Shown: positions 15,096-24,805 of the stretch, piece after piece
How the letters are laid out: each line of letters opens with the position of its first letter
How positions within the stretch are numbered: the first letter of the stretch is position 1
Source of the DNA: Geojedonia litorea
GTDB lineage: Bacteria; Bacteroidota; Bacteroidia; Flavobacteriales; Flavobacteriaceae
Assembly (NCBI RefSeq): GCF_042654525.1
Contig: NZ_JBHSGP010000014.1
Span: forward strand, 682,001 to 746,000
Length of the DNA stretch: 64,000 nucleotides
Direction of reading: 5' to 3'
Position numbers and translations under genes: made by a program
Notes under the pieces: model-generated
What the model saw: only the letters and a program-made list of their open reading frames with translations
What the model was told of the DNA's origin: nothing
Database searches by the model: none

Positions 15096-17450
15096 ATGAA
15101 GTTAGTACTAACCATCATTGTTTTTTTGTTTTCGTTTCATGTTGTATCTCAAGAGAAGGTTTCGGTAAACTATAACGATATTTCTTTAAGTGACGTTTTT
15201 ATTGATTTAGAGAATCGATTTAATGTTAAATTCTCATTTAATTCTGATTTAGTAATCAATCAATTTGTCACCTTTCAATCTGAAGATGTGACTTTAGAAG
15301 ACATCCTTATTGCTATTGAAACTCAAATCAATATTAAATTCAGAAAGGAATCAGATCGATACTACACTGTTAAACGACTTCCAAAAACAGATTTAACAAG
15401 CACCCAACTTCTTCAAGAAATAGTAATTAATGAATACATAACATCAGGAATTAATAAGGTTAGCGACGATGCGTCAATATCGGTCTCACCAAAAGAATTA
15501 GGAATTCTCCCCGGGCTAACTGAACCTGATGTATTGCAAAGCATTCAACTACTTCCTGGAGTTCAAAGTCCTACAGAAACAGCATCAGGTGTATACATAA
15601 GAGGAGGTACACCCGATCAAAATCTTGTATTATGGGATGGTATAAAAATGTATCATTCAGGTCACTTTTTTGGAACTATTTCTGCTTTTAATCCCTATAT
15701 AACTGAAGACATTAGACTGTATAAAAATGGGACTAGAGCAAAATACGGAAATAGAATTTCTGGAGTCATCGACATTTCTTCAGACAATAAACTTCCTCAA
15801 AAGCTACAAGGTGGTTTAGGCTTTAATATGACACACATGGATGCCTTTGTAAAAGCACCAATTAGCGAATCTACAGCAATTATCGTGTCAGCTAGACGCT
15901 CTATAAATGATATCTACAATAGCGAAACATTCAAAAATCTATCAAAACGCGTTTTTCAAGACACTAAAATTTCTGAAGGGAATAAAGTTTTTGAAGATGA
16001 CCAAGTAACCACCACCAAGGACTTATTTTATTTTACTGATTTTACCGTTAAGGCAATAGTAAAACCGAATGAAAACAATGAAATTACGGTTAGCACTTTG
16101 TTTACCAAAAATAAATTAGATTACGGATTTTTAATTGAAGAATACGATGAAGCTTCGCAAGACAAATTAGACATATCAAATCATGGTACAAGTTTAAAAT
16201 GGAAGCATATTTATAACCCTAAATTGTCCCATGCGGTTAGCGGTTACTTTTCCAGTTTTGATTTAGGGTATGTTGGTAGTAACAGTATTACTGACGAGTT
16301 TAATGATGAATTAGCGAAAGAAAATGGTATTGATGACCTTGGGGTTTCATATGACCTTAATTGGGCTGTAAAAGAGAAGTCTTCTATTGGTTTCGGGTAT
16401 CAGTTTTCATCAAGTAGAGTGAAATATCTTTTAAGCTTTGAAGACAGTGAAAGCCCAGAAGATAATTTTAGTGAAACCAATATTGATACGAATAATAACC
16501 ATGCTATTTATGCGGACTACCAATACAAAGTAAAAGATAAATGGTTTTTCAATCTGGGTTTGAGAAGTAGTTACTTTTCGGTACTTGATAGGTTTTTTAT
16601 TGAACCTCGATTTCAACTTGAAACCAAATTAAATTCGAACTTTAAGTTCAAAGCTTCTGCCGAACGACTTCATCAGGCAGTAAGTCAAGTCGTAGAGTTT
16701 AATACAAAAGATTTTGGTCTCGAAAATCAAATATGGGCGTTATCAGACGGCAACTTAATTCCCGTACTTAAAAGTACCCAACTCACTACGGGATTTGTAT
16801 TTAATAAAGACGGTTGGAATATTGACATTGAAGGATTTTATAAAAACATAAAAGGACTTACTTCGTTTACTTTAGGGTTTAATAACGAGGACGATTTTTT
16901 TTCTAAAGGGAAAAGTACCGTTCTAGGCCTTGAACTTTTAGTAAAAAAGCGTATCGAAAATTATAGAACTTGGTTAAGTTATGCTTTAATAGATAATGAC
17001 TTTAAGTTTAGTAATATAAATAATGGTGAAGCATTTCCTGGTAATGCAGATATCACTCATCAGGTCACATGGTCGCACACCTACGAATGGCAAAACTTTA
17101 ATGTTTCATTGGGCTGGAATTGGAGAACAGGAATTCCTTATACAATGGCAACAGGTATCATGGATACGCCAGATGGCTCTGTAATTGTATTTGATGATAC
17201 TAATGGAGCCCGATTACCCGATTATCATAGACTTGATATTTCGACGACCTATAAATTTAATATTTCAAATAATGAACGCTGGAAAGGAAAGCTTGGTTTA
17301 TCAATTCTAAACTTATACAATCAGAAAAACATATTAAGTAGAACTTACGAAAAGCGTCAAAGCACCATGGATAATGGTGAGGTTTTACGCGAAATTAATA
17401 AAATTTCATTAGGCATAACGCCAAATCTTGTATTTAGAGTAGAATTTTAA
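15096..17450 (+). CDS. TonB-dependent receptor with N-terminal STN signalling domain
   Basis: A 784-residue outer-membrane receptor. The signal peptide covers about residues 1-19, and the STN domain (secretin/TonB short N-terminal) about 24-75. The plug follows at about 125-235, including LGILPGLTEPDVLQSIQ and YIRGGTPDQNLVLWDGI. A 22-strand barrel ends in Phe784 (NLVFRVEF). The STN domain marks it as a transducer that signals to FecR. There is no SusD partner next to it, so it is unlikely to be a glycan-import SusCD pair. The ligand is not predictable, with iron chelates or other small molecules the usual guesses. It ends 20 bp from the convergent holB gene. Confidence 0.92.
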   Translation: MKLVLTIIVFLFSFHVVSQEKVSVNYNDISLSDVFIDLENRFNVKFSFNSDLVINQFVTFQSEDVTLEDILIAIETQINIKFRKESDRYYTVKRLPKTDLTSTQLLQEIVINEYITSGINKVSDDASISVSPKELGILPGLTEPDVLQSIQLLPGVQSPTETASGVYIRGGTPDQNLVLWDGIKMYHSGHFFGTISAFNPYITEDIRLYKNGTRAKYGNRISGVIDISSDNKLPQKLQGGLGFNMTHMDAFVKAPISESTAIIVSARRSINDIYNSETFKNLSKRVFQDTKISEGNKVFEDDQVTTTKDLFYFTDFTVKAIVKPNENNEITVSTLFTKNKLDYGFLIEEYDEASQDKLDISNHGTSLKWKHIYNPKLSHAVSGYFSSFDLGYVGSNSITDEFNDELAKENGIDDLGVSYDLNWAVKEKSSIGFGYQFSSSRVKYLLSFEDSESPEDNFSETNIDTNNNHAIYADYQYKVKDKWFFNLGLRSSYFSVLDRFFIEPRFQLETKLNSNFKFKASAERLHQAVSQVVEFNTKDFGLENQIWALSDGNLIPVLKSTQLTTGFVFNKDGWNIDIEGFYKNIKGLTSFTLGFNNEDDFFSKGKSTVLGLELLVKKRIENYRTWLSYALIDNDFKFSNINNGEAFPGNADITHQVTWSHTYEWQNFNVSLGWNWRTGIPYTMATGIMDTPDGSVIVFDDTNGARLPDYHRLDISTTYKFNISNNERWKGKLGLSILNLYNQKNILSRTYEKRQSTMDNGEVLREINKISLGITPNLVFRVEF

Positions 17451-17470
17451 GTGATACTTGTAGAAATTAT

Positions 17471-18628
17471 TTAGACTGGTTTTTTATGAAGTAAACGTGT
17501 AAGTTTAATAGACAAGTCTGTTAAAATTAATTTCGAATTCCCATTTCGTTCTATGTGGTAGATCGCCTCACTTAATTCATTACTTATTTCAATGATATTA
17601 CCATTATGAATAAATGGCGCGAAATTCTCAAGTTTAAAGCCATTGGATTTTGGCTCAAGATAAACCAGGTCAGTCGCACTGTAGTTAAGCAACATAGCTT
17701 GTCTGAAAAAATTGAGACAAAACTGTAAAAACTGTTTCTGGGTTTCACGCCCTGTTTTTGCAACCGTTTCGCTCCAAGTAATTAAGTCGTGTATAGCACT
17801 CTTATTGCCTTTGGCCTTAAATGCGCTCCGTATCCAAAACACAAACCATTCTTCAAATTGTATATCTTCTGAATCCTGATATACTAAATCGCAAGCTTTA
17901 TTATAGTTTCCATTGGCCTGATGAGCTATTTTAGCAGCTTCGGTTTCGCCTAGCTGAAAATTATTCATCAATCCTTCTTTTATTACATCTTCAGATAATG
18001 ATGGGAAATGTAAAAGTTGACAGCGAGATCTAATAGTATTGATAATTTGTTCTTCATCTTCTGCAACCAAAATAAAAACTGTTTTGTTAGGCGGTTCCTC
18101 CACCAACTTTAGAAGCTTATTAGCACATTCTGAATTCATTTTTTCTGCCATCCAGATAATCATGACTTTATATCCGCCTTGATAAGCTTTCAATGAAAGG
18201 GCGCTATATATGTCTGCAGCCTCATGAACACTAATATTTCCTTGTTTGTTATCTATACCCAAAATTTTATACCAATCGAATAAATTTCCATATGGCTGTT
18301 CGTCTAGAAACTTTCTCCAATAGTCTAAAAAGTATTTGCTTGTTGGATGTTTAACTTTTATTTCATCGTTAGAATTTACAGGGAACACAAAATGTAGATC
18401 TGGATGAGAAAAAGTATCAATTTCTGTATTTTTTTTAACAGTTTGAATATCGTTTTGAGCCTCTGTTTTAGCTGTCAAAAGGCATTTAGCATAAGCTATT
18501 GCCATGGGTAAAGTACCACTCCCTTCTGGACCCACAAATAACTGTGCATGAGGAACTCTGCCATGATTTACAGACTGCAAGAGGTGACTTTTAATGTGTT
18601 CTTGACCTAAAATTTTTGAAAAAAGCAT
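17471..18628 (-). CDS. holB: DNA polymerase III subunit delta prime
   Basis: A clamp-loader delta-prime subunit of about 385 residues that helps load the sliding clamp during replication. The N-terminus MLFSKILGQEHIK and the segment GRVPHAQLFVGPEGSG, followed by the ATPase-like lid region (IIWMAEKMNSECANKLLKLVEEPP, about residues 165-190) and RSRCQLL, are typical. The phosphate-binding loop lacks the Walker lysine, as expected for this non-hydrolysing subunit. A frame with an upstream ATG at 18664 would add 12 hydrophobic residues. I chose 18628 because the MLFS start is family-typical and a promoter element sits immediately before it. Confidence 0.93.
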   Translation of the reverse strand: MLFSKILGQEHIKSHLLQSVNHGRVPHAQLFVGPEGSGTLPMAIAYAKCLLTAKTEAQNDIQTVKKNTEIDTFSHPDLHFVFPVNSNDEIKVKHPTSKYFLDYWRKFLDEQPYGNLFDWYKILGIDNKQGNISVHEAADIYSALSLKAYQGGYKVMIIWMAEKMNSECANKLLKLVEEPPNKTVFILVAEDEEQIINTIRSRCQLLHFPSLSEDVIKEGLMNNFQLGETEAAKIAHQANGNYNKACDLVYQDSEDIQFEEWFVFWIRSAFKAKGNKSAIHDLITWSETVAKTGRETQKQFLQFCLNFFRQAMLLNYSATDLVYLEPKSNGFKLENFAPFIHNGNIIEISNELSEAIYHIERNGNSKLILTDLSIKLTRLLHKKPV

Positions 18629-18631
18629 GAA

Positions 18632-18658
18632 CAAATATAGTAGAATAGATGCTTTCAA
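18632..18658 (-). promoter_or_regulatory. Promoter-like element of holB
   Basis: On the minus strand, TATATTTG (18639-18632) fits TAnnTTTG, and TTTG with TTG at 18658-18656 lies 16 bases upstream. The -7 box ends only three bases before the ATG, so the mRNA would be nearly or fully leaderless. Confidence 0.45.
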
Positions 18659-18776
18659 ATGCATTAAGTCTAAATAAAAGGTTAGTCATCGACTTTTGTG
18701 GGGTGTAGAGTAAATTTTATTTTAAGTTTGAGTCCCTCATTAATCTATTAGTTTTTAATTATTTAAAATTAAGACC

Positions 18777-19625
18777 ATGAAAAAGACTACACTATTTTTG
18801 CTATTATTAGTTGTAAATTCTTTCTACGTAATAGGTCAGGTTACCAGACAAGGGTTTGATAACCAACAAAAGGATAATTGGTCCTATACATCAAATATTC
18901 CTTTTTACGACTTTGGCAACGGTTCTGATTTATGGGCACAAAAGTCTAATTCTAACGGACGAATTCGTGGCCCGTTTTCAGGAACATCATATTTAGCCGG
19001 AAGAGATTTAGATAATGAATATTCTGAAAATTATACTGGAAAGTCTTCACCAGAGCACATTTTAACCTTTGACCCAATTTATATTGGAGGATTAGGAGCA
19101 GAGATGTCATTTAGAATACATTATGTGGGAATTGATAAAAACGATTACATTTATTATCAACTGTCTTATAACAACGGAACCGACTGGTCCACATATGATT
19201 ATATGGCCGATGTGTTCAGAACCAACCAAAATGGTAATTTTAACTCCAGAGGTTGGGAAGAAGTAAAATATACAATTCCAACTGGGCCTAGTTTTGTGAG
19301 AATGAGACTTGTTATTTATCAAAACGGGAATGAATATTTAGGCTTTGATGATTTTCAAGTGGTATCACAAACCTTATCAACCAAGGATAACCTTATTGAA
19401 GGATTTACTTATGGACCTAATCCAACCAGTGGCGTGTTGAGAATGAAGGCTAAAACCACTTTAGATAAAGCCGCCGTTTATGATGTGTTGGGCAAGGAAG
19501 TGTTTAGCCAAAAAGGAAGTTCTACAGAAATGACCTTAAACATCACTAACCTCACAAGTGGTCTATATCTGGTAAAAGTTCAGTCTGGAGAAGTAACACA
19601 AACCTTTAAAATAATCAATAAGTAA
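18777..19625 (+). CDS. Secreted protein with type A T9SS C-terminal sorting domain
   Basis: A 282-residue exported protein. A signal peptide (about residues 1-20, ending in VIGQ) leads into a jelly-roll-like central region (about 25-200, rich in Asn, Tyr and Gly). A type IX secretion system type A sorting domain covers about residues 205-282, with the diagnostic YGPNPTSGVLRM, VYDVLGKEVF and LTSGLYLVKVQSG stretches and a basic tail. The sorting domain directs export across the outer membrane and attachment to the surface or release. The central part resembles carbohydrate- or adhesin-type beta domains, but no catalytic motif is visible. It is a single gene ending in a strong terminator. Confidence 0.85.
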   Translation: MKKTTLFLLLLVVNSFYVIGQVTRQGFDNQQKDNWSYTSNIPFYDFGNGSDLWAQKSNSNGRIRGPFSGTSYLAGRDLDNEYSENYTGKSSPEHILTFDPIYIGGLGAEMSFRIHYVGIDKNDYIYYQLSYNNGTDWSTYDYMADVFRTNQNGNFNSRGWEEVKYTIPTGPSFVRMRLVIYQNGNEYLGFDDFQVVSQTLSTKDNLIEGFTYGPNPTSGVLRMKAKTTLDKAAVYDVLGKEVFSQKGSSTEMTLNITNLTSGLYLVKVQSGEVTQTFKIINK

Positions 19626-19647
19626 CTATAACATCATAAAAAAATTG

Positions 19648-19685
19648 ACAATCCGAGTGACTTTTTATTAAGTTACTCGGATTGT
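19648..19685 (+). terminator. Terminator after the T9SS cargo gene
   Basis: ACAATCCGAGTGACT pairs with AGTTACTCGGATTGT through one G:T wobble. It is a 15-bp stem lying 22 bases after the stop codon. Confidence 0.75.
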
Positions 19686-19690
19686 TCATT

Positions 19691-19698
19691 TATATTTG
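19691..19698 (+). promoter_or_regulatory. Probable -7 promoter element of pgk
   Basis: TATATTTG fits TAnnTTTG, 56 bases before the pgk start. The expected -33 region overlaps the upstream terminator stem and holds no clear TTG. Confidence 0.45.
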
Positions 19699-19754
19699 TT
19701 TCGAAAACTAAAAAACCTTGTTTCTTTATACATTTTTATTAATAATATTATACC

Positions 19755-20942
19755 ATGAAAACGCTTGACGATATTGATTTTAAAGACAAAAAAGCATTAA
19801 TTAGAGTAGATTTTAATGTACCGTTAAATGAAAAATTTGAGGTAACTGATGCCACAAGAATTGTCTCGGCAAAACCTACAATAGTCAAAATCATGGAAGA
19901 TGGAGGTAGTTGTATTTTAATGTCCCATCTCGGTAGACCAAAAGGCGTTCAAGATGAATTTTCAATGAAGCATATTGTTTCTAAAGTAGAGGACGTTTTG
20001 GGAATTGAAGTTAAATTTGTTAGTGATTGTATTGGGGCTGAAGTAGAAGCAGCAGCCAAACAATTACAACCCGGTGAAATTTTATTACTTGAAAATTTAA
20101 GATTTCATAAAGAAGAGGAAGCTGGAGATAAAGAATTCGCAAAAAAATTATCAGTGCTAGGAGATGTTTATGTAAATGATGCATTTGGAACAGCACACAG
20201 AGCGCATGCTTCAACTACCATAGTAGCAGAGTTTTTTCCTAAATTAAAATGCTTTGGTCATCTTTTAGCGCAAGAAATTGAAAGCATTGAAAAAGTAATG
20301 CAAACCGGCGAAAAACCTGTATTAGCAGTTTTAGGAGGCGCTAAAGTCTCTTCTAAAATCACAATCATAGAGAATATTTTAGATAAAGTAGATCATTTAA
20401 TTATAGGAGGCGGAATGACTTTTACTTTTGTTAAGGCTCAAGGAGGGAGTGTTGGAGACTCAATTTGTGAAGACGACAAAATGGAATTAGCATTGAGCAT
20501 TTTAAAGCAAGCTAAACAAAAAAATGTACAAATTCATTTACCAGTTGATGTGGTGGCAGCTGATGCTTTTAGTAATGATGCAAATACTAAAATAATGGAT
20601 GTTTACCAAATTGCTGAAGGTTGGCAAGGACTGGATGCAGGACCAAAATCATTAGAGAGCTTTAAAGATATTGTGCTTCAGTCTAAAACCATTCTATGGA
20701 ATGGTCCTCTCGGTGTATTTGAAATGGAAAGTTTCGCCAATGGAACAATTGAATTAGGGAATTTTATAGCCGAATCTACAGCAAACGGAGCATTTTCTTT
20801 AGTTGGTGGAGGAGATTCTGTCGCAGCCGTTAAAGAATTTGGATTTGAAGACAAAGTGAGCTATGTGAGTACTGGTGGAGGAGCTATGTTAGAAAGCCTT
20901 GAAGGAAAAACACTTCCAGGAATAGCCGCAATATTAGATTAA
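19755..20942 (+). CDS. pgk: Phosphoglycerate kinase
   Basis: Phosphoglycerate kinase, 395 residues, the glycolytic enzyme that interconverts 1,3-bisphosphoglycerate + ADP and 3-phosphoglycerate + ATP in the cytosol. Visible signatures are RVDFNVPLN at about 17-25, the MSHLGRPKG substrate-binding loop at about 57-65, and GDVYVNDAFGTAHRAHAST near 135-153. LAVLGGAKVSSKI follows near 193, and the nucleotide-binding VGGGDSVAA is near 353. Length is normal for the family. It stands alone between a terminator and the lytic transglycosylase gene. Confidence 0.98.
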   Translation: MKTLDDIDFKDKKALIRVDFNVPLNEKFEVTDATRIVSAKPTIVKIMEDGGSCILMSHLGRPKGVQDEFSMKHIVSKVEDVLGIEVKFVSDCIGAEVEAAAKQLQPGEILLLENLRFHKEEEAGDKEFAKKLSVLGDVYVNDAFGTAHRAHASTTIVAEFFPKLKCFGHLLAQEIESIEKVMQTGEKPVLAVLGGAKVSSKITIIENILDKVDHLIIGGGMTFTFVKAQGGSVGDSICEDDKMELALSILKQAKQKNVQIHLPVDVVAADAFSNDANTKIMDVYQIAEGWQGLDAGPKSLESFKDIVLQSKTILWNGPLGVFEMESFANGTIELGNFIAESTANGAFSLVGGGDSVAAVKEFGFEDKVSYVSTGGGAMLESLEGKTLPGIAAILD

Positions 20943-21041
20943 GTTATATTGTAATAATGTTAAACAAACTGCTTAATTTTCATTTTAATCTAAAAAATAC
21001 GATTTTAGCTTATCCCTCGTTGATTAATAAAATAGGGAATA

Positions 21042-22595
21042 ATGAATAAAGGACTTAAAACGTATGTGTTTTTTCTTTTGTGTTTATGTGGAATTTGTAA
21101 CGCCCAAGAAGGCATTAAAAAACCTAATCCACCTGCAAGAGACACCATAATAGATGGAAAAATTGTTTCTAAAACAGTTATTTCTCCCGTTCTAGATTCT
21201 TTAGCCATAAATTCTCTAGAGGACTATCAACTTGCTAAAGATGTTGATCAAAAGTGGTTAGAAGAGCTTTATAGCAACAGTCTTTTTGATAGTATTTATA
21301 CTTCTGTTTCAGAACTTACATATGATCCTGTTGATTACCCAGAACTTTTAACAGACACTTTAAAGGCAAGACTCGAAATTCTAAATGCTAAAACGCCTTT
21401 TAACATTGAATACAACCCTTCGCTCGAAAGTGTAATTAAGTCCTATTTAAAACATCGAAGACAGTCTTTGGAGCGCTTAATGGCTTTAAGTGAGTTCTAC
21501 TTTCCGTTGTTTGAAAAGGAGTTGGATAATCATGATGTTCCATTAGAACTTAAATATTTAGCTATTGTTGAATCTGCGTTAAAACCAAGAGCTAAGTCTC
21601 GGGTTGGCGCTACAGGCCTTTGGCAGTTTATGTTTGCTACAGGTAAAATGTATGGTTTAAATGTAAGTAGCTATGTTGATGAACGTAGCGACCCTATTAA
21701 ATCAACAGATGCGGCAAGTAAATATTTAGCGAAACTTTATGAAATTTTTGGGGATTGGGATTTAGCTTTGGCCGCCTATAATTCTGGACCCGGAAATGTA
21801 AGCAAAGCTATTCGACGATCTGGGGGCTATCAAAATTATTGGAATATTAGGCCCTATTTACCGCGTGAAACGGCTGGTTATTTACCAGCATTTTTGGCCA
21901 CAATGTATATTTTTGAATTTGCCGAGCAGCACGGCTTCAAAAAGATCAAACCTGATTTTAGGTATTTTGAGACTGATACGATTCAGGTTAAACAAATGAT
22001 TACTCTTGATCAGGTTTCAGAATTATTAGATTTGCCTGTAGAAGAATTACAATTTTTGAACCCTTCATATAAATTAGATATCATTCCATATATAAAGGGA
22101 GAAAACTATGCATTAAGGTTGCCCAAGCATGCTTTAGGAAAGTTTGTCAACAACGAAGAGCAGATCTATGCCTATGTTAAATCAGAATTTGATAAACGCG
22201 AAAAACCGCTACCTCAATTTTTCGATTCTGAATCCAAAACAATTTATAGAGTAAAATCTGGCGATTATTTAGGGAAAATTGCAAGAATTTATGGAGTAAG
22301 AGTGAGTCAGATTAAACAGTGGAATGGATTGCGAAGTAATAATTTAAGAATAGGTCAGCGCCTAACCATTTATCCCAGAAACCCATCGGCAGCCGCTTCA
22401 ACGGTGGTTAAAACCACGGCTCCTAAAACTATTGAGGTTAACGGAAAGCAAACTTATAAGGTACAAAGTGGAGATTCGCTTTGGAGCATATCACAAAAAT
22501 TTCCTGGAGTTTCGGTACAAAATATTAAAGATTGGAACGATATTAGTGGTACAAAACTAACCGTTGGGATGACACTTATTGTTTCCAATAAATAA
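21042..22595 (+). CDS. MltD-like lytic transglycosylase with two LysM domains
   Basis: A 517-residue cell-wall enzyme. The signal peptide covers about residues 1-21 and an N-terminal extension follows to about 150. The SLT family 1 transglycosylase domain covers about 160-290, with catalytic Glu177 in AIVESALKPRA and the GATGLWQFM and ALAAYNSGPGNV motifs. Two C-terminal LysM domains (about 402-445 and 470-515) bind peptidoglycan. It would cleave glycan strands non-hydrolytically to form 1,6-anhydromuramyl ends in the periplasm. It is probably cotranscribed with the DUF4837 lipoprotein 16 bp downstream. Confidence 0.94.
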   Translation: MNKGLKTYVFFLLCLCGICNAQEGIKKPNPPARDTIIDGKIVSKTVISPVLDSLAINSLEDYQLAKDVDQKWLEELYSNSLFDSIYTSVSELTYDPVDYPELLTDTLKARLEILNAKTPFNIEYNPSLESVIKSYLKHRRQSLERLMALSEFYFPLFEKELDNHDVPLELKYLAIVESALKPRAKSRVGATGLWQFMFATGKMYGLNVSSYVDERSDPIKSTDAASKYLAKLYEIFGDWDLALAAYNSGPGNVSKAIRRSGGYQNYWNIRPYLPRETAGYLPAFLATMYIFEFAEQHGFKKIKPDFRYFETDTIQVKQMITLDQVSELLDLPVEELQFLNPSYKLDIIPYIKGENYALRLPKHALGKFVNNEEQIYAYVKSEFDKREKPLPQFFDSESKTIYRVKSGDYLGKIARIYGVRVSQIKQWNGLRSNNLRIGQRLTIYPRNPSAAASTVVKTTAPKTIEVNGKQTYKVQSGDSLWSISQKFPGVSVQNIKDWNDISGTKLTVGMTLIVSNK

Positions 22596-22611
22596 TTTTA
22601 AAAATTAATCG

Positions 22612-23586
22612 ATGAAAAACACCTTTTTAGCCCTCACTTTAACAGTGTTATTAGTAGCCTGTGGAGGAGAATCAAAAAACAAACGCATAGTACCAAATTC
22701 TTCAGGAAACATAAACAATGTGTCGGTTGTAGTTGACAACTTACTATGGGAAGACAACGTTGGTGAGGCCATTAGAGACGTATTAGCAGCTCCGTTAGAA
22801 GGCCTTCCACAAGACGAACCCATTTTCGATCTAAGTCAAATGCCAACTCAAGTTTTCTCTGGGTTCACGACTAAAAACAGGACCATTCTTAAAATTGAGA
22901 AAGGAAAACCGGCAGACACTAAAATATTAAGTGATGTGTATGCAAAACCACAAGTTTTAGCTTTAATTACAGGCGAAACTAATACCGAAATAATTGAACA
23001 ACTTAATTCAAATGCAGAGAAAATCATTGACGCGTTTAAAAAAGTTGAACTCAAAGAGCAACAAAGGCGTATAGCCTTATCATTATTTGATGACAAGCCA
23101 TTAGAAGAAAATTTAGGTATCGATCTCAAGTTTTCTTCGGTGTATCGTATTGCCAAAGAAGAAGACGGTTTTTTCTGGATACGTAAAGACACAAAAACAG
23201 GAACAATGGACCTTTTGGTGTATCAAGTGCCACTAGATGCCATAAGAAAAGGAGATAGTGCCGTAGTTGATATAGTTAAATTGAGAGATTCTATTGGAGA
23301 ACAACATATTCCAGGACGAATTGAAGGTGCTCATATGGCTACAGAAAGCGCTTATTCTCCTTACATTTTCCAAACCATCATAGATAACAAGCCTACGTTA
23401 GAAACAAAGGGGATTTGGGATGTTAAAAACGATTTTATGTCGGGACCTTTTATCAATTATGCCATAGAAGATCAAGTTAATGGGAGATATCTAATTATTG
23501 AAGGGTATGTTTTTGCTCCATCGGTTCAAAAACGGGATTATATGTTTGAATTGGAATCTATTATTAGGTCGGTGAAAATTAAATAA
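22612..23586 (+). CDS. DUF4837 family lipoprotein
   Basis: A 324-residue lipoprotein. A signal peptide with a lipobox (TVLLVACGG, Cys17) precedes a mature domain that matches DUF4837 of Bacteroidota as I remember it. Features include a conserved VVVDNLLWEDNVGEAIRDV stretch (about 38-57), a central helical region and a tryptophan-rich GFFWIRKDT segment near 185. The function is unknown. Its position just downstream of an MltD-like enzyme suggests an envelope role, but this is inference only. It ends in a bidirectional terminator shared with tatA. Confidence 0.8.
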   Translation: MKNTFLALTLTVLLVACGGESKNKRIVPNSSGNINNVSVVVDNLLWEDNVGEAIRDVLAAPLEGLPQDEPIFDLSQMPTQVFSGFTTKNRTILKIEKGKPADTKILSDVYAKPQVLALITGETNTEIIEQLNSNAEKIIDAFKKVELKEQQRRIALSLFDDKPLEENLGIDLKFSSVYRIAKEEDGFFWIRKDTKTGTMDLLVYQVPLDAIRKGDSAVVDIVKLRDSIGEQHIPGRIEGAHMATESAYSPYIFQTIIDNKPTLETKGIWDVKNDFMSGPFINYAIEDQVNGRYLIIEGYVFAPSVQKRDYMFELESIIRSVKIK

Positions 23587-23590
23587 AACA

Positions 23591-23619
23591 AAAAAGCCAG
23601 CGTTAACGCTGGCTTTTTT
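23591..23619. terminator. Bidirectional intrinsic terminator between DUF4837 and tatA
   Basis: AAAAAGCCAGCG pairs perfectly with CGCTGGCTTTTT around TTAA, giving a 12-bp stem with A and T tracts on both ends. It serves the converging DUF4837 and tatA genes. Confidence 0.92.
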
Positions 23620-23637
23620 ATTAAGATATTAATCTTT

Positions 23638-23823
23638 TTATTCTTTTTTGTCTGTAGAAGACTTGCTGTCGTCTTTGCTGGCATCTTTAAATTCTTTGAT
23701 ACCACTACCTAAACCGCGCATAAGCTCTGGTATTTTCTTACCTCCGAACAATAATAAAACAACCAAAACAACCAAAACGATTTGCCATGGACCAATTGCT
23801 AAAAACAGATGTGATGCGATCAT
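23638..23823 (-). CDS. tatA: Twin-arginine translocase subunit TatA/TatE
   Basis: A 61-residue Tat pore-forming subunit. One N-terminal membrane helix (about residues 11-27, GPWQIVLVVLVVLLLFGG) is followed by the hinge and the amphipathic helix KKIPELMRGLGSGIKEFKDA, then an Asp/Ser/Lys-rich tail. TatA polymerises with TatC to pass folded proteins across the inner membrane. No tatC is in the window. On the minus strand, TAAATTTG at 23850-23843 is a possible -7 element 20 bases before the start. Confidence 0.95.
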   Translation of the reverse strand: MIASHLFLAIGPWQIVLVVLVVLLLFGGKKIPELMRGLGSGIKEFKDASKDDSKSSTDKKE

Positions 23824-23938
23824 AATTTTCTAATTTGAATTGCAAATTTAATAATTAAACTTCAAATTAAACGTTTAAAAACAAACTTTAACCAAGTGTA
23901 CTTTAACTTGCACTAATTTTATTTAATTTTGTGCTACA

Positions 23939-24805
23939 ATGACAGCAAAGAAGAAAGAAAAAAAATTCGCTAAAAAGCTACTGCATAAATACCGCTTGGT
24001 CATTTTAAACGAAGACACTTTTGAAGAGCGTTTTGCAATGAAATTAACTCGTCTCAATGTGTTTGTTATTGTGGCGCTTTCTTCTATTTTACTTGTGACC
24101 TCAACAATTTTATTAATTGCCTTTACCTCGTTACGAGAGTTTATACCTGGATATTCTTCAACAGCGCTGAAACAAAAAGCTACAGAACTCAATTACAAAA
24201 CTGATTCCTTGCAACATGTCATTAGCATGAACGACCAGTATTATCAATCCATAAAACGGGTGTTAACAGGTGATGTTAAAATGGTTGAGTTCAACAAGGA
24301 TTCTATAATAGAGGCAGCAAGTAAGGATATAAATATTATTAATTTGAAACCAGCCAAAGAAGATTCTTTGTTGAGAGATTTGGTTGATAAAGAGGATAAA
24401 TATAATTTATTTGAATCAGCCATTTTATCCTCAAATTTTATCCTCTTTCCACCTGTAAATGGAACAATTTCCGAAACTTATAATGTAGAAGAACGACATT
24501 ATGCAGTAGATATCGTCGTTGCTAAAGACACACCAGTAAAGGCAACTGCTGATGGCACTATAATTTTTGCTGAATGGACTGCCGAAACAGGCTATGTAGT
24601 TATAATAGAGCACAGCAATGAACTTATTTCAGTTTATAAGCACAATGGTTCAATAACTAAAAAACAAGGTGATTTGGTAAAAGCAGGAGAAGTAATTGCA
24701 ATGGCGGGTAATACGGGAGAACTCACTACTGGGCCACATTTGCATTTTGAATTGTGGAGTAGAGGCTATCCAGTTAATCCAACAAACTTTATAGACTTTA
24801 AATAA
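23939..24805 (+). CDS. Membrane-anchored M23 family metallopeptidase (LytM-like)
   Basis: A 288-residue inner-membrane protein with a short basic cytoplasmic start. One membrane segment (about 40-62) is followed by a coiled-coil-prone periplasmic stretch (about 75-165) and a C-terminal M23/LytM domain (about 170-285). The zinc ligands are intact: H187 and D191 in HYAVD, and H269 in HLH (267-269), with H235 in YKHNG as the additional active-site histidine. It is therefore predicted to be an active peptidoglycan endopeptidase rather than a degenerate EnvC/NlpD-type activator. The stop codon overlaps the GH3 start by one base (TAATG), so the two are translationally coupled. Confidence 0.92.
   Translation: MTAKKKEKKFAKKLLHKYRLVILNEDTFEERFAMKLTRLNVFVIVALSSILLVTSTILLIAFTSLREFIPGYSSTALKQKATELNYKTDSLQHVISMNDQYYQSIKRVLTGDVKMVEFNKDSIIEAASKDINIINLKPAKEDSLLRDLVDKEDKYNLFESAILSSNFILFPPVNGTISETYNVEERHYAVDIVVAKDTPVKATADGTIIFAEWTAETGYVVIIEHSNELISVYKHNGSITKKQGDLVKAGEVIAMAGNTGELTTGPHLHFELWSRGYPVNPTNFIDFK

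Noticed and set aside
18629..18664. Longer start for holB at 18664
   Set aside because: It would add 12 mostly hydrophobic residues before the family-typical MLFSKILGQ start, and a -7 promoter element lies within the added segment.
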